Part shown: in pieces, positions 22,272 to 34,242 of the stretch
Numbering within the stretch: position 1 is the stretch's first letter
Layout: the number at the start of each line of letters is the position of its first letter
From: Symbiotaphrina buchneri
Taxonomy: Eukaryota; Ascomycota; Symbiotaphrinales; Symbiotaphrinaceae
DNA length: 64,000 nt
NCBI GenBank assembly: GCA_001599915.1
Contig: BCIG01000005.1
Coordinates: forward strand, 310,001 to 374,000
Direction: 5' to 3'
Translations under genes and position numbers: made by a program
The notes under the pieces: model-generated
The model's database searches: none
What the model was told of the DNA's origin: nothing
The model's input: the letters and a program-made list of their open reading frames with translations, nothing else

Positions 22272-24337
22272 ATGTCGTACGTCGAGTCCGGTGGCGCTGT
22301 ATCTTGGCGACCCAACAGCACCTTCTGAACTGACACCGATGCTGTAGATACACAACATCCTTCGCCTTCTTCGAGGCGCTATGGGAGGTTGGTCTCTCTT
22401 CTCTCACTCCTCCAGATTCCATATTGTGTCAATGGCAATCGTTGAGAAATCACACAGGCTGGGGTGACCCATTGCTTCGTTAACTTGGGCTCCGATCATC
22501 CCAGCATCATCGAGGCCATGGTCAAAGGCCAGAAGGAGAAGAAGGGCAGCTTTCCGCGCATAATTACATGCCCCAATGAGGTAGAGTATTTGACGCACAC
22601 CCAATAGTCACATCGATATGAAGCTCATCCCATGCAGATGGTAGCTCTCTCAATGGCCGATGGCTATGCCCGCGTCACCAACAAGCCTCAATGCGTCATC
22701 GTGCACGTCGATGTCGGCACCCAGGGCCTCGGGGCAGCTGTGCACAATGCCTCTTGCGGACGAGCGCCCGTCCTCATCTTCGCCGGTCTCTCTCCCTACA
22801 CGATCGAGGGCGAAATTCGGGGTTCACGCACAAGTACATCCACTGGATTCAGGATGTGCCTGACCAGAAACAGATCGTGGCGCAATACTGCCGCTACACG
22901 GGAGAGATCAAGACGGGCAAGAATGTCAAGCAGATGGTCAACCGGGCGCTGCAGTTCGCAACGTCGGATCCCACCGGCCCTGTGTATCTCGTAGGCGCTA
23001 GAGAACCAATGGAGGAGGAGCTGGAGCCATATTCCCTGATCCAGGAGAATTGGGGCCCTGTCGGCCCTACTGCCCTCCCTCCGGCGGCCGTCTCTGACAT
23101 CGCCGAGGCACTCGTGCACGCGCAAGAGCCCCTCATCCTAACGGGGTACAGCGGGCGCAACCATGCCTCCGTTGGTGCCCTTGTCGAGTTGGCAAACACC
23201 GTCAAAGGCCTCCGTGTCCTCGACACCGGCGGCTCTGACATGTGCTTCCCAGCGAACCACCCGGCATGGCTAGGCCTCCGTTACGGTTCCGACGACAGCA
23301 TCAGGACAGCGGACGTCATCCTGATCATCGACTGCGACGTCCCATGGATCAACACACAGTGCCACCCTTCCTCCTCGGCAAAGATCTTCCACGTCGACGT
23401 CGACCCGCTCAAGGCGCAAATGCCCGTCTTCTACCTGGCCGCTTGCGCACGCTGGAAGGCCGATAGCTACACGGCCATCACGCAGCTAGTGGCGCATATC
23501 AAGAGCACCTCCAGTTTCCAAGGCAAGCTGGCCAGCTACAGCAGCCGCTGGGCGGCGCTGCAGGACGCGCATGCACAACGCATCGAGGCGATCAACGCTT
23601 TGGGCAGCAAGGCCAACGGCGACGGCACGTTCGGGACCTCGTTCCTCACTGCCGCCGTGCGGCGCGCCTGTCCCGCAGACGCCATCTACGCCATCGAAGC
23701 GGTGACGCAGACGGCGTTCGTTGCAGACCAGGTGCAAGCCACGGAGCCGGGGCAGTGGATCAACTGCGGAGGCGGCGGGCTGGGCTGGAGTGGCGGCGGG
23801 GCGTTGGGCATCAAGCTGGCCACGGAGACTGAGGGCGGGAAGAAGTTCGTCGTGCAGATTGTGGGCGACGGGACGTTCCTGTTCAGCGTACCCGGCAGCG
23901 TGTACTGGATCGCGCAGCGCTACAAGATCCCAGTCCTGACGATCGTGTTGAACAACAAAGGTGAGTGAGCGGACCGTTAGTAGTTGAGACTACGCTCCTT
24001 CTCTTCCCCCTATACATCCCATGCAGCCGTATCTCTCAGTCCTCTAAACTAACGCACTCATTCACCCATCGCAGGCTGGAACGCTCCCCGCAAGTCGCTG
24101 CTGCTGGTGCACCCTTCAGGCTACGGCAGCAAGGCGAGCAACGAGGAGCTGAACATCTCCTTTACGCCCTCGCCCAACTACGCCGGCATCGCCCGCGAGG
24201 CCGCCGGCGGGCCAGACAACCTGTGGGCCGAGAAGATCGCGACGGTCGAGGAATTGGAGAAGCTACTGCCGCAGGCCGTCGAGAGCGTGAAGAATGGCAA
24301 GAGCGCCGTCGTGGATGCTTTTATCAATGGACCCTGA
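22272..24337 (+). CDS. ThDP-dependent enzyme, acetolactate-synthase-like (IlvB superfamily), one apparent frame break
   Basis: Thiamine-diphosphate enzyme of the IlvB superfamily; the substrate is unknown. Exons 22272-22276, 22348-22387, 22458-22580, 22638-23960 and 24075-24337 would give about 584 residues. The five-base first exon plus exon 2 encode MSYTTSFAFFEALWE. ITCPNEMVALSMADGYARV contains the activating Glu. VGDGTFLFSVPGSVYWIAQ and LNNKGWNAP form the GDG...N cofactor motif, interrupted by the last intron. SDMCFPANHPAWLGLRYG is in the central domain. The frame read from exon 4 (IEGEIRGSRT) does not match the frame of YIHWIQDVPDQKQIVAQY a few codons later. One base is missing at about 22829-22834; an extra A in the CACAAG context would restore the family sequence. 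No intron explains this. It is either an assembly error or a very recent lesion, since the rest is intact. Confidence 0.8.
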
Positions 24338-24988
24338 GGGAGGCGCGGTGAGGGCGAGGGTGGAGAGACAAGAGGCGTGGGTATCGTACGGACTCTGCTA
24401 CAAGGGAAAGCTTTCCAGGCAAGCGCGGTAGGTAAGATAGGACAACAGAGCATCGCATAGCGTATTGGAAAAGAGCGAGGTTTAGTCACGGGAAACAACG
24501 TCAACGGCAGACACAAAGCTCTTCATTTTGGCAGGTCCAAGCGACTTCAATTCGCATCTGTCATCTGCTAAGACTCCGTGACCTGGTCCGTCGAGCCAGT
24601 CGAGAAGATAGCCCTGCCAAACGGCAAACCCTCCCCTTTGCTGCACTGCCGACTCTCATCTGAACAATATTGTGCCCAAACTTTTTGCTACACATTTTCT
24701 CGTAGATCCACCCTCGCCTCGGAGCCAACCATGTGTATCAAACGCCGCCTCAAATTCAACAGAAAAAGCAAATTGGTATACCATCCTGCCCTCGCCTCAC
24801 CGCCACAGCACTACCCCCTTGTGCAAAAAGAAAAAAACACAGAAAACCGTAGAAAGCACATGCTGGCAACGCCCAAACGTTTCGCAACTCATAAAAGGGA
24901 ACAGAAATCTCAGAATTGGGTATATGTCCGCTTGGGTATATCCGCGAGCCCTGGGGTATCGGTTGATGTCTAAAGAGGAAATAGCTTT
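24338..24988. other. Convergent intergenic region, no gene seen
   Basis: This 651-base gap lies between the 3' ends of the ThDP enzyme gene and the KH protein gene. The frames at 24578-24973 and 24672-25211 are not supported by any motif. It is probably the two 3' untranslated regions. Confidence 0.45.
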
Positions 24989-27900
24989 TCAACGGGGCGG
25001 TCCAATGGGACCTGGGTATCCAGAAGTAGAATGGGAAGTGCTGGGCCTCCCGCTATCGCTTGACGCCCGGGGATCATGCTTAGGAGTGGTGTCTCCCGGG
25101 ATTGCGGTGCCCGTGCCAAAAGGAAATTTGTTCTCAAACCGGGCAGGCCATCCATTGCTCTGGTCCTCATCCGGCAGATTGACGCCGCTGTCATTCCACG
25201 GGTTCCGGTAGGCGCTGTTCTGAGACTCGATTGAGATCAAAGAAGCTTTCGAACCATTGCTCGAGTTATTCATGAAGAATGAGGACCCTGGAGAGCCAGA
25301 ATGGTTCTTGCGCCGATCTAAGAATGAGGAGAGAGAAGAGATAGAGCCCGGTTTGCGCAGCTTGTCAAACAGTGTGGTGCGTTCCGGGTTGTCGTTGTCT
25401 CCAAAGGTAGACTTGGTCGGGGAGTCCGTGACGACAGGTGCAGGGGCCAGCTGAAGCAACTTGGAGTCGAAGAATGGGAGTGAATCCTCGAAGGAGTCCG
25501 ACTTCGGCCTAGGAATGGCGCCTTTGATGGTCGTGGCATCCAGGCCACGAGATACGAGACGCGAAATGAGGAAGTCCGTGGCATCTTTAATGCCCCCGGC
25601 GTTGTTGCGAGTGTAGGTGAGCACCAACGACTCCGTGGCAGGGGGGGCGCTCTCAGAGCTGCCCTTGTCGTTGGATTGGTCACGTACATGAAGCTCCACC
25701 TCATACTGAGCCCGGAGCTTCTCTCGAACTTCTTTGTCGAATTCGGGAGACTTGAAATATTCCCTCAGCTCCGCGGAGCCAGGAAACACAATCTCGTGTT
25801 CTTCAGGGACCATACCCTTCACTTGGAGTTAGCGTCTCTTGCTTGCAGAAGGTTGGTCGAGACTTACCAAGAACTCATCAACAGCCTGCGGGACCTGGTA
25901 TTCAGGACCGGTGATTGTCACCACATCACTGGCCATTTCAGTGCCCGGGAAGACGATTTTACAGTTCCATTTCTTCTCGAGTTCTTCGACCTCGGCCATG
26001 CGGGCAATGAGTTCCCGATGGTACAAACGGTTGATGACAACACTTTCGGTGACAAACTCAGCGTCCTAGCCTGATTGTTAGCGCCTATGCGTAACGGGGG
26101 CGAATCGCAACATGGATAGTCCGATAGCCAAGAAGACGTACCACTTTCTCTACCATGTCCATGATCTCCTGTTTCACCAGATCCAAATTCTGAGCATTCC
26201 TGGCAGGCGTACGGCAGATGACGTTATCAACCTTGATGTCATCGTCCTCTCTCCCAAGACCACCACGGTCCATGGCATTGGAGAATTTGACGAATACAGA
26301 ATACTTCTTCATGATGCGCTGAATATGTTGGCCACCAATGCCGATGATCCTCTTGTGGTATTGATCTGGAACATGGAAGGAAATGGAAGCCGGCATTTCC
26401 TGCTCCACAAGATCGAGACCAGTCGTGACTGCTTCATACTGCCCGCCGCAGACGTCAATGTAGAAGTTGTATTCATTGAAGCCGTCAAAAATGATTTGGA
26501 CGTTGCCTGTAAATGTTCGTTAATCAAAGAATCAATGGGATTGTACATGACTTGACCCACTTTGGCCCATGATCTTGTTGATCTTTCCGTTCTTCTTTCC
26601 GCTGACAAACTCTTTGTGCTCGTTTGCAAGCTCGATCTTGACTCTCATCTGATACTGAGCACGCTTCACAAACGGAATTTGGTAGATGACCATCATGGCA
26701 GCCTTCACAGCATCATCCGAGCCGTTTATGTTGAATGTCAACTTCTCAAAGCTGACCTCCGCTCCAGAATTGGTACAGATGTCCGAGAGCATAGTTCTGA
26801 TGTCTGAAGGCGACGGTGCACGCATGCCGTTCGCTTGGCTAGGATCGGGCAACAGAATCCACCAGGAAGCGCTGTAGAATTGGCCGGCCTGAGGAGGGGA
26901 CATGTTAGAGATACAATGAATAGGCAGTGGAACTGCAACATACCAGAGCCATGATTTCCCGAACGGTCCGTTCAACGTGCAAGATCTCTGTCCCTTGCAC
27001 CCTCACAATGCCACGCTGCGTGCCTAGTTGCGGGATCAGAACGTAGGAACCATTATTCTCCATGACCTTCCGCACTTTGTCCAGCCTTTCCAACAGAATG
27101 CTGTCGATCTTGTTCGGAGAGACCATGACGTCCTTGACGTAACATTTGGTACCCATCACCAGGTCATGAAGCTTTTGCTTGGCTTGGACTATATTGGCAG
27201 GACTTTCTCCAGTGATGAAGACTTCATCCTCGCTTCGGCGATGGGCACCCGGAGGTGTGTAAGCGTACACGCGGCTGAAAGGTGGAGGAAAGTAGATTGC
27301 AGTATTGGTAGCTGATTCAATGAGTTTGATGTTCTTTCTTGAGCGTCCGCAGATAAGCGTATGCATCGAGAGTTCCAGCTTTGTGAAATCAACAGTACGT
27401 TTGAGCTTGTCACTGTTAGTAATCGCAGTCACTGGATGCGGGGTACAAGACACATACAATCTGGTCGATCATGATCAACACGCGTGTCTTTGCATGTTCG
27501 GAACTTTCCACATCGCCATATATGGCGACTCTGAGACGATTGTCCAGACCAGTATCTGTGGTACCATTAAAGCTTGAGCCGACATGGTCCGGGTCGGTCG
27601 ACATTGGGCTGAGAAGGAAGATGTCTGTTCCAGTGTATGCTGCAATGATATTGAGGTGTTCAAGCACACTCGACCTGACAGCATTGGCATTCGGATCGAT
27701 CACAAGCTCGTTATCAATATCGACAGTTGCACATCGCTTGAACTATAGTCAGTATAATGGCGCCGGCAGAAGGGATGTCGAGAGGCGGAGCTTACCAACG
27801 CGATTGGTGTCTCGTTCAATATCCGACCTCGCATCCTATGCACTGTTTCCGCATCTCCGGACAGACACACGTTCGTGACCAGCCCCTTTAGAGGCCGGCG

Positions 27901-28335
27901 TTGCAGTGCCGGTATTGGCTTTGGTTCCGAGGACGTGACAGTTGCCTCCAGTCTTCGCGGTCCGCTTATCTCGCTGACCTCCCGGCACAATCTCCGCAAT
28001 GCCTCCAGATTGCTGACATGGACAGGCAAGCGATGGGTCGGCGTCCCTTCGGGTGTGCCATCTGGGAAGATCCACCGCTCGAAGGCGCCGGGAGTCGCGT
28101 GCAAGACATCGTCTGCATCAGGTCCGGCCAGGTTGGATGAGAAGGGAACGTTGAAAGAGAGGTTGACGATGTTATCGGCGGGCGAGGCAGGCGACATGGG
28201 TGCTGCGGAGAAGGGCCGCTTCGCGGCTGCTGGGATGATGGGGTCCATGTTGGATCTCGACATGCCGAAGGCAGCCGGCGACATCTTCTCCCAGCCGTGA
28301 CGGGCCGACCCAGCCATATTGGAGATCTTGTGCAT
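24989..28335 (-). CDS. Multi-KH-domain RNA-binding protein, seven exons
   Basis: Likely cytoplasmic RNA-binding regulator with several KH folds, in the style of Bicaudal-C or vigilin proteins. Exons are 28335-27796, 27742-27458, 27405-26944, 26888-26561, 26506-26142, 26065-25868 and 25816-24989, giving 1001 residues with all phases in register. KH loops seen: GRSRKN near 295 (LSMHTLICGRSRKNIKLIE); GKKNGKINKIMGQS near 527, cut by intron 4; a canonical GIGG near 595 (HKRIIGIGGQHIQRIMK). Further KH-like segments have degenerate loops, around VSPNKIDSILLERLDKV and VINRLYHRELIARMAEVEE. The N-terminal 130 and C-terminal 200 residues are disordered and Ser-rich. The ATG at 28335 (MHKISNMAG) is used; MAGSARHG six codons later is an alternative. 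Its RNA targets are unknown. Confidence 0.88.
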
Positions 28336-29957
28336 CTTCCACTACACTTCTGGGAAGCAAGGTCGGGAGCGTGGACGACCAGGAGGAAAGTCGAGGGAGA
28401 AGGGACGACGACTTGGGCGTGGACAGCGTGGGCGGGCCTTAGAGGGATGGAGATGATTGAGTAGAGGTCGAATCGAAGTTTGACGTTGGTTGGGAAGTTC
28501 GTGTGTGGAAGCTACAGAGACCGAGAGCGTGGGCGCGGTACCTTGGTCCTCCTACTCCGCCTTACGCTGTATCTGTACGCTGCACTCTCTGCAACGTATG
28601 TACTCTTTTCTTTTACTGTTCTTACTGGGCAACTTTACCTAGTAGGATGGTGTACTCCTCTTCACTGGCTAGTTAAAGACAGGCACAAGTACTACCTTAT
28701 CGTTCAATCAGACGTCTGGTCCAGCAAGAAGCATGGTGAGCTCATGCCTGTGCAAGCCCTGGTACGAAAGTACCACATCATTATTGGCATTCAGTTACGA
28801 AGTATTCTTGGTGCGTTTTCAGGCTTCCAGTTAGGCTAAAGAGGCGATAGGCAGTCAGCGACGCGGCGCACCTTTACCCTAGGCCAAACGCCAGCCGAGC
28901 GATACGCGCAACTACGAATACTCCTACAAAGCGAGGTACTTTCACATAGAAGATAACAGCATAGAGTACAAGACCAAATAGCGAGCAACAAGGCCCTTCT
29001 CCCACTTGGTCTTAGGTCCTCTTCAGCCTGTGGTTTTGGTCAGCGAATAACAGCCCAGCAGTTACATTTCCTGCTTGTAAGGATAATTGTGGAATCATCC
29101 ACTGCCTTACCTGGGTACAAAATATCTGACTTACCTTAGTTAACTGTTGGATTCCTTGCGAGCCGGTTATCCCTCCTCGACCCCGCACAATCTCTGCCCT
29201 CATTCCGACGCCAGATATGGTAAGTACCTTGGGTCACCAATAAACCTTGGCTTTGGTTCCACGTAAAAAAAGACACAAATCATGAGCGATTCTGGCCAGG
29301 CCACAGCAGAACTATATGGTGATTATTGCTTGCTCTACGCAGTATTACCGATCTCCCTCACCCCCCAGGTACCATAGGTAAGGATACCTTACTCTTACCT
29401 GATGCTCTCCTCTCTCATTGGTAGTCACCCCTTGACGATCCACGGGATGCCGCCAGTGCGCTTCCATTCCTGTCTTAAATCTCAACCGTCGACAGATCTA
29501 CACCTACACCAGATTAAACCTTACGTAGCCATTGCCTTAGACCAAGGTACCTCGGCTGTCCTTGCAGTGTCGTTTTGGACGGCGCAGCTCAAGACTGTGG
29601 TGGCATCACCGAAATCTTTTCACTTTGCTCCCTCGCGCTTATAATGCACGTCACGGAACATCTCTGCCTCGATTTACTTATATATTTGCAACGGGTATCA
29701 TCGCCAATTGAATGAATCTGCGGGTCATGTATCTAGCTGTTCTACAAGTTTGCCAAATGGAGACCATATGAAGACACATGCCTTCGGTGTCATCAGGAAG
29801 CACTTTATCCAACCTCGGTGCCCCTTCAGTGAACCATATGCACTTATATCCAATTCCCACCACACAGCGGTCTCCAACTGTGCACGTAGATCGCTCACCT
29901 GTCAAACGTTTGGGAGCATCTCTTGCGTTATTTTGAAGGTTATATTGAGCATCGACA
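28336..29957. other. Region upstream of the KH gene, no gene seen
   Basis: This 1.6-kb stretch holds the promoter and leader of the KH gene and the 3' region of the gene ending at 29958. A 119-codon frame (28480-28839) has no recognisable product. TACC/GGTA words are frequent near 29110-29400. Nothing else is supported. Confidence 0.4.
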
Positions 29958-32632
29958 TCACAACGGTTCGGTTCGGTACTCTGGAACCGGTCCCGGCCTT
30001 CTTCTGTCATCAACGTAATCGGGGACTTCAACATATCTAGCCTGAGATTTCGGAGCATAGTATGTCCTGTCGACTTCTTCCCAGGGACGCATTGTCTCCA
30101 TCCGATCGTCATCCACCTGCACACTGTACCCTCTCACACTGCGAGCTGGCCCATGCTCTCCCGAGACTGGTAACACTCTGTAGCTGCCCTCCGGCCGGAC
30201 ACTCTGCACTCGTGGTACGGGGAAATACTCCCGAGCAGGACCATCGTACCTGGCCACCTCCGGCCGCACGCTGCCCATCCTTGATCCAGCGTATTCCCTG
30301 GGCCCGGCGCCAACTGCTTCCTCGAAGTGGCTCATGTGCCGTCGTGGCTCAGGATGCGTGCGAACATAAGCAATCTCCTCCCGCGGTAGGATAAACTCAG
30401 CCGGACGCGTAGAGTAGTCTCTGTCTCTGTATGCTCTGTACTGCAAAGTCTCCTCGTCAGGCTCCTTCCGCGCAGGGGGAGCCATGACAGACATGGGCCG
30501 TTGAATCTGTGGTAGTTCTTCGTAGAATTCAGACGCACGAACCGGCATGCGGGGTGCAGGGCCCCTAGAAACTGCTCTTTCGTAGTACGGCTCCGGTTCA
30601 CGATATCTGCTTACCGGTGCTACCGGTTGCCGCATCTCTATCTCCGGATTAGTGAAGTACCTTCGGCCATATTGATCCACAGCAACCCGATAGGCTGGCG
30701 GTGCCATCACTCCTGACAACCTTCGAGATGGCACAAACTCCTCATGGACAGTCGGCGGAGACCTTGACCGTCTAGAGTAGTATGCGAGCTGAGGCCGAGC
30801 ATGTCCAGAATAACGTTGTGGGTGCTCCAAGCGGTCCTGTTCGACATAGGCATGAGACCCGGCTCTTGAGAGACGAGACTCAGGTGGCGGAGAATGAATG
30901 ACCCTGTATGGAGGGGATCGGATGCGCCTGGCATGCTGGATGGTGGCATAGCGTCGAGGGTCTTCCTCCTCAACCAGCGTCCGAGCGGGTGCTCGGGAGG
31001 AACCTACAGCGACCACAGACAAGGGTCTTCTACCTCATAATGTCGAGAACTCAGTGGCGCCCCGAGGGATCGGCTGTGGTAGTCACCAGGGATAGCAGCC
31101 CTTGGGGATATAGTTTCAATGTCAGAAGCACCGTACAGGCGCTCGAATTGACTGTTTGGATGCAACGAAGGCATTGCGGATAGAGATGGCGGAGAGACGG
31201 GCTCTTCTTTGATGTACGGTTCGGGCGAGGCGTCATAGCGTCTGCCACGTGTGGTAACCTTTCGTGGGCGATCTTCCACAGGAGGCCTCCTTCTCTTTCG
31301 GGATATCACAGACTGGACCGGCGCTTCTGGACTCTGAGCCTGGACTATCCCGCGAGGACTCGCAACGTGATAGCTACCTCGGTCACGTCGAGTTACCCGG
31401 TCATCCACAACTGGTGGAAGCTTTGTCACAGCAAGAGGTGATACTCGAGCAGGTTGGGGAGCAAAAGGGGATGATATATGGTTTCTCACCCGGACTCGGG
31501 GCGAATCAGGTGAGACCGGAATTGGAGCAATCGGGGAGCGGGGGCGTGTCTGCTGGAGTGTGGAGGCCAATGGAGGCTCTTGCTCCCGCAATCTGGGAGG
31601 TTCCTGGGGGCGCGCAAGGTCATCATTGCCTTGAATATCAATGATCTCACCTGCTTCTGGGGGCGAGTAATCGGACTCGTCTGCTGTGTCTGGCGGGTTC
31701 TCCGCGTATGGGTGCAACGTGTTGAGATCCGGGGGCGGCCCTTGGTCAGAAACAGATCCAGGATGCTTTTGAAGCCCACTCGCTGCACTATTCTCCACAG
31801 CCTCCGATCTCTGTAGGTGGCCGTTGAGCCCTGGAATGCTAGATTGATGCCCGAGGCCGCTATAAGGAGGTCGCGAAATGGGATGCCGAGATGATTTGTG
31901 CTCCATGATTTGCCCTTCTTCTGCCCCGGACTCTGACGATACCGCTCCATCTTCCAGGGACGTATCGACCCGGCTAGAGTAGAAGGTATCCTCGTCTGGA
32001 GAATCGCTGTCGACATTGGCACCATTAGTCTTGGATAGCTCTGCAGTGGTTATTGGCTTGACGATCTCCTGCGCCCTCTCCAAGACTTCGGAAACATCGA
32101 AATCTGGAACTCCCTCATTCGACGATACTCCTCGCCGCGACTCGGCACGTTTTTGATCTATCTGTTCTCTGAGACTACGCTCAATGCGTTGACGTTGCAG
32201 GTTTAGTTCTGCTCTGACCAGGTCATCAGATTTGGTCAGCAAAACAGGATCAATTTCAGATACGCCGGCCTTGGATACGGCGGCAGGCTGCGCGCTTGGA
32301 GGAGTCTGAGCGGCCGAAGGACCTTCGTTTACAGTATCAATGCGACGTTCAGTTGCCCGGATTATAGCAGGTGAATGGGGTTGGGCAGTGCCAGTCCTCG
32401 TTGGCTGCGAAGCGCTGGAAGGTGAAGGCGCTGAGCGCGAGGAGACTTTGCCAATGGCATGCGCTGGCACCTTCAAGCGCGGATGCGTGCCTGCGAAGAT
32501 CTCGTCGCGCAGCCTCAGAATCTTCTCATACTCCAAGGCTTGTCGGAGTTGTTCGGGCGGAAGTGGTGGTCCGCTTCCATTGACTGCAGCTGGCATCGGA
32601 GCTGCTGCGACCACCTGGCCCGAAACCGCCAT
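29958..32632 (-). CDS. Large disordered Arg/Pro/Tyr-rich protein, function unknown (two-exon model)
   Basis: Two long minus-strand frames form one gene. Exon 1 is 32632-31087 and exon 2 is 31003-29958, joined by an 83-base intron (donor GTGACT, acceptor CTGTAG), giving 863 residues. The N-terminal block EQLRQALEYEKILRLRDEIF with KVPAHAIGK looks conserved and helical. A second helical segment (RAELNLQRQRIERSLREQID) follows. The middle is acidic and Ser/Pro-rich and carries a basic cluster (SRKRRRPPVEDRPRK) like a nuclear signal, then YIKEEPVSPPSLS, a SUMO-consensus-like motif. Exon 2 is rich in Arg, Tyr and Pro with repeated YRE/RYE words. The splice is inferred from frame and sequence character; without it exon 1 would stop at 31005. 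Conserved fungal hypothetical; no function is proposed. Confidence 0.68.
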
Positions 32633-33297
32633 ACTCCTTCCCCAGCTTCTGTGTGCAATTAATGACAGTGCAAGCGATACTCAATCATCTGTTCAAATCT
32701 CATTCACAATGTGCGAGGATTATTGGGGGTAAAGCTAGGTGTAGCAAAGAGCAAGTGCACAGGAATTGCGGGCCTGGCGCGTAGATGGAAGAGTATAGGC
32801 GATGCGCAATCGTCGATGGAGTGGATGCGGGTACGCTTGGTGGCCGGGCAGCAGAAGAGCAGAGGGTAGTAGCAAGGGACGAGTCGGTATAATAACATTG
32901 ACGGTGATGAGCAGTCGAGTGTCTGTACACGAGTCGCAGTGAGCTCGTGGATGAAAAGGCCTGACCGTATTCGCAGACGACAGGAAAGGGGGTCTTGACT
33001 CACGGAACAAACCGAGCCGAGTCGAGTCAAGCGGGAGTCAATAATAAGTCACAGCGGTGCCCCTCCACCAAGGTATATATATATATATATATATGGAGAG
33101 ATAGACCTCATTATATATATATATACATACCTTATACATTTATATCTTCGTCTCTCACTTTCTTCCCTCCCTGACTCAAGCTCATGCTGGTTCATGAGAT
33201 TTATAGATGAGACAGACAACGACCACTCTTTCGGCTTCTCCATCTCCCTCCATTTGTCTGCTCTATAATAGATATATATAGACCATAGCATCCAAAC
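32633..33297. promoter_or_regulatory. Divergent promoter with TA microsatellites
   Basis: This 665-base gap lies between divergent starts (minus gene at 32632, nucleotidase at 33298). It contains two perfect TA runs, at 33073-33094 and about 33111-33124, and more TATATA near 33270. These could lower nucleosome occupancy or simply be microsatellites. No gene is seen. Confidence 0.45.
33073..33124. repeat. Two (TA)n microsatellites
   Basis: Perfect alternating TA for 22 bases at 33073-33094 and for about 14 bases at 33111-33124, with 16 bases of other sequence between them. They lie about 175-225 bases before the start codon at 33298. Confidence 0.9.
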
Positions 33298-34108
33298 ATG
33301 GCCTCATCTGGCCCAAAGCCTACCCCGGGCGATAATCGCCCTGTGTTCTTCTTCGATATAGACAATTGTCTCTATTCGCGCAGTACGTGCCCTTCCCCCT
33401 CAATATGTGCCAGGATCTCTAGCTGCTTCCCCCAATGGCCGAACTGACTGGGATCTAGGCAGAGGTGTACAACAGCTCATGTCGGACCTGATCGACGACT
33501 ACTTCCAACATCATCTCTCCCTATCGCGCGAGGACGCCACGAAGCTGCATCAAGAGTACTACAAGACCTACGGCCTGGCCATTTCGGGGCTGGTGAAGCA
33601 TCACAAGATCGACCCGTTGGAGTACAACAAGAAGGTGGACGACGCCTTGCCCCTGCAAGACGTGCTACATCCAGATCCGCAACTGCGCAAGCTGTTGGAG
33701 GACATTGATCGCTCCAAGGTCAAGCTGTGGTTATTCACTAACGCATACGTGACGCATGGTAAGAGGGTGGCCAAGTTGTTGGGCGTGGATGACCTGTTCG
33801 AAGGCATCACGTACTGTGACTATGGGGCAGAGCGCTTCATCTGCAAGCCACACACCGAGATGTTTGAGCGGGCAATGGCAGACGCGGGCGCCCGACGACC
33901 GCAGGACTGTTACTTCGTCGACGATTCCCGTCTCAATTGCTCGGCTGCGCAGGCGCTTGGCTGGACTGCGGTCCACCTGTTGGAGCCGGAAGATCCTGAG
34001 CCCTCAACAAGGGCGTCGCAATATCAGATTCGGAGTTTACAGGAACTTCGGAAGATCTTTCCGCAATTTTTCAAGGCCAATTCAGACACAATAGCTAATA
34101 AGCCTTGA
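33298..34108 (+). CDS. sdt1: HAD-superfamily nucleotidase, SDT1/PHM8 type
   Basis: Soluble HAD phosphatase of the yeast Sdt1/Phm8 group, which removes phosphate from pyrimidine nucleotides and other nucleoside monophosphates. Exons 33298-33382 and 33459-34108 give 244 residues. Motif I is FFDIDNCLY with nucleophile Asp and the second Asp, just before the intron. LWLFTNAYVTHGKRVAKLLG is motif II (the Thr after LF). CKPHTEMF supplies the motif III Lys. YFVDDSRLNCSAAQALGW is motif IV with the metal-binding DD. The intron falls in YSR/SRGVQQLM. All motifs are present and length is normal. Sdt1 and Phm8 orthologues cannot be told apart from sequence alone here. Confidence 0.92.
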
Positions 34109-34242
34109 TATGGCGCCGCTATAAGAAGAATGTAACAAGAGTGTAACAAAATAGTTTTAGCTCTACGCTCATCATGTGGATTAAAGCTCCCTATGGTCGG
34201 CTCCCTTCCCCCCACCCCAGATCTCGGGGAGTAGCTTTTCGT

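Noticed and set aside
28480-28839. 119-codon frame with hydrophobic stretch
   Set aside because: No homologous motif, no good start context and no partner exons.
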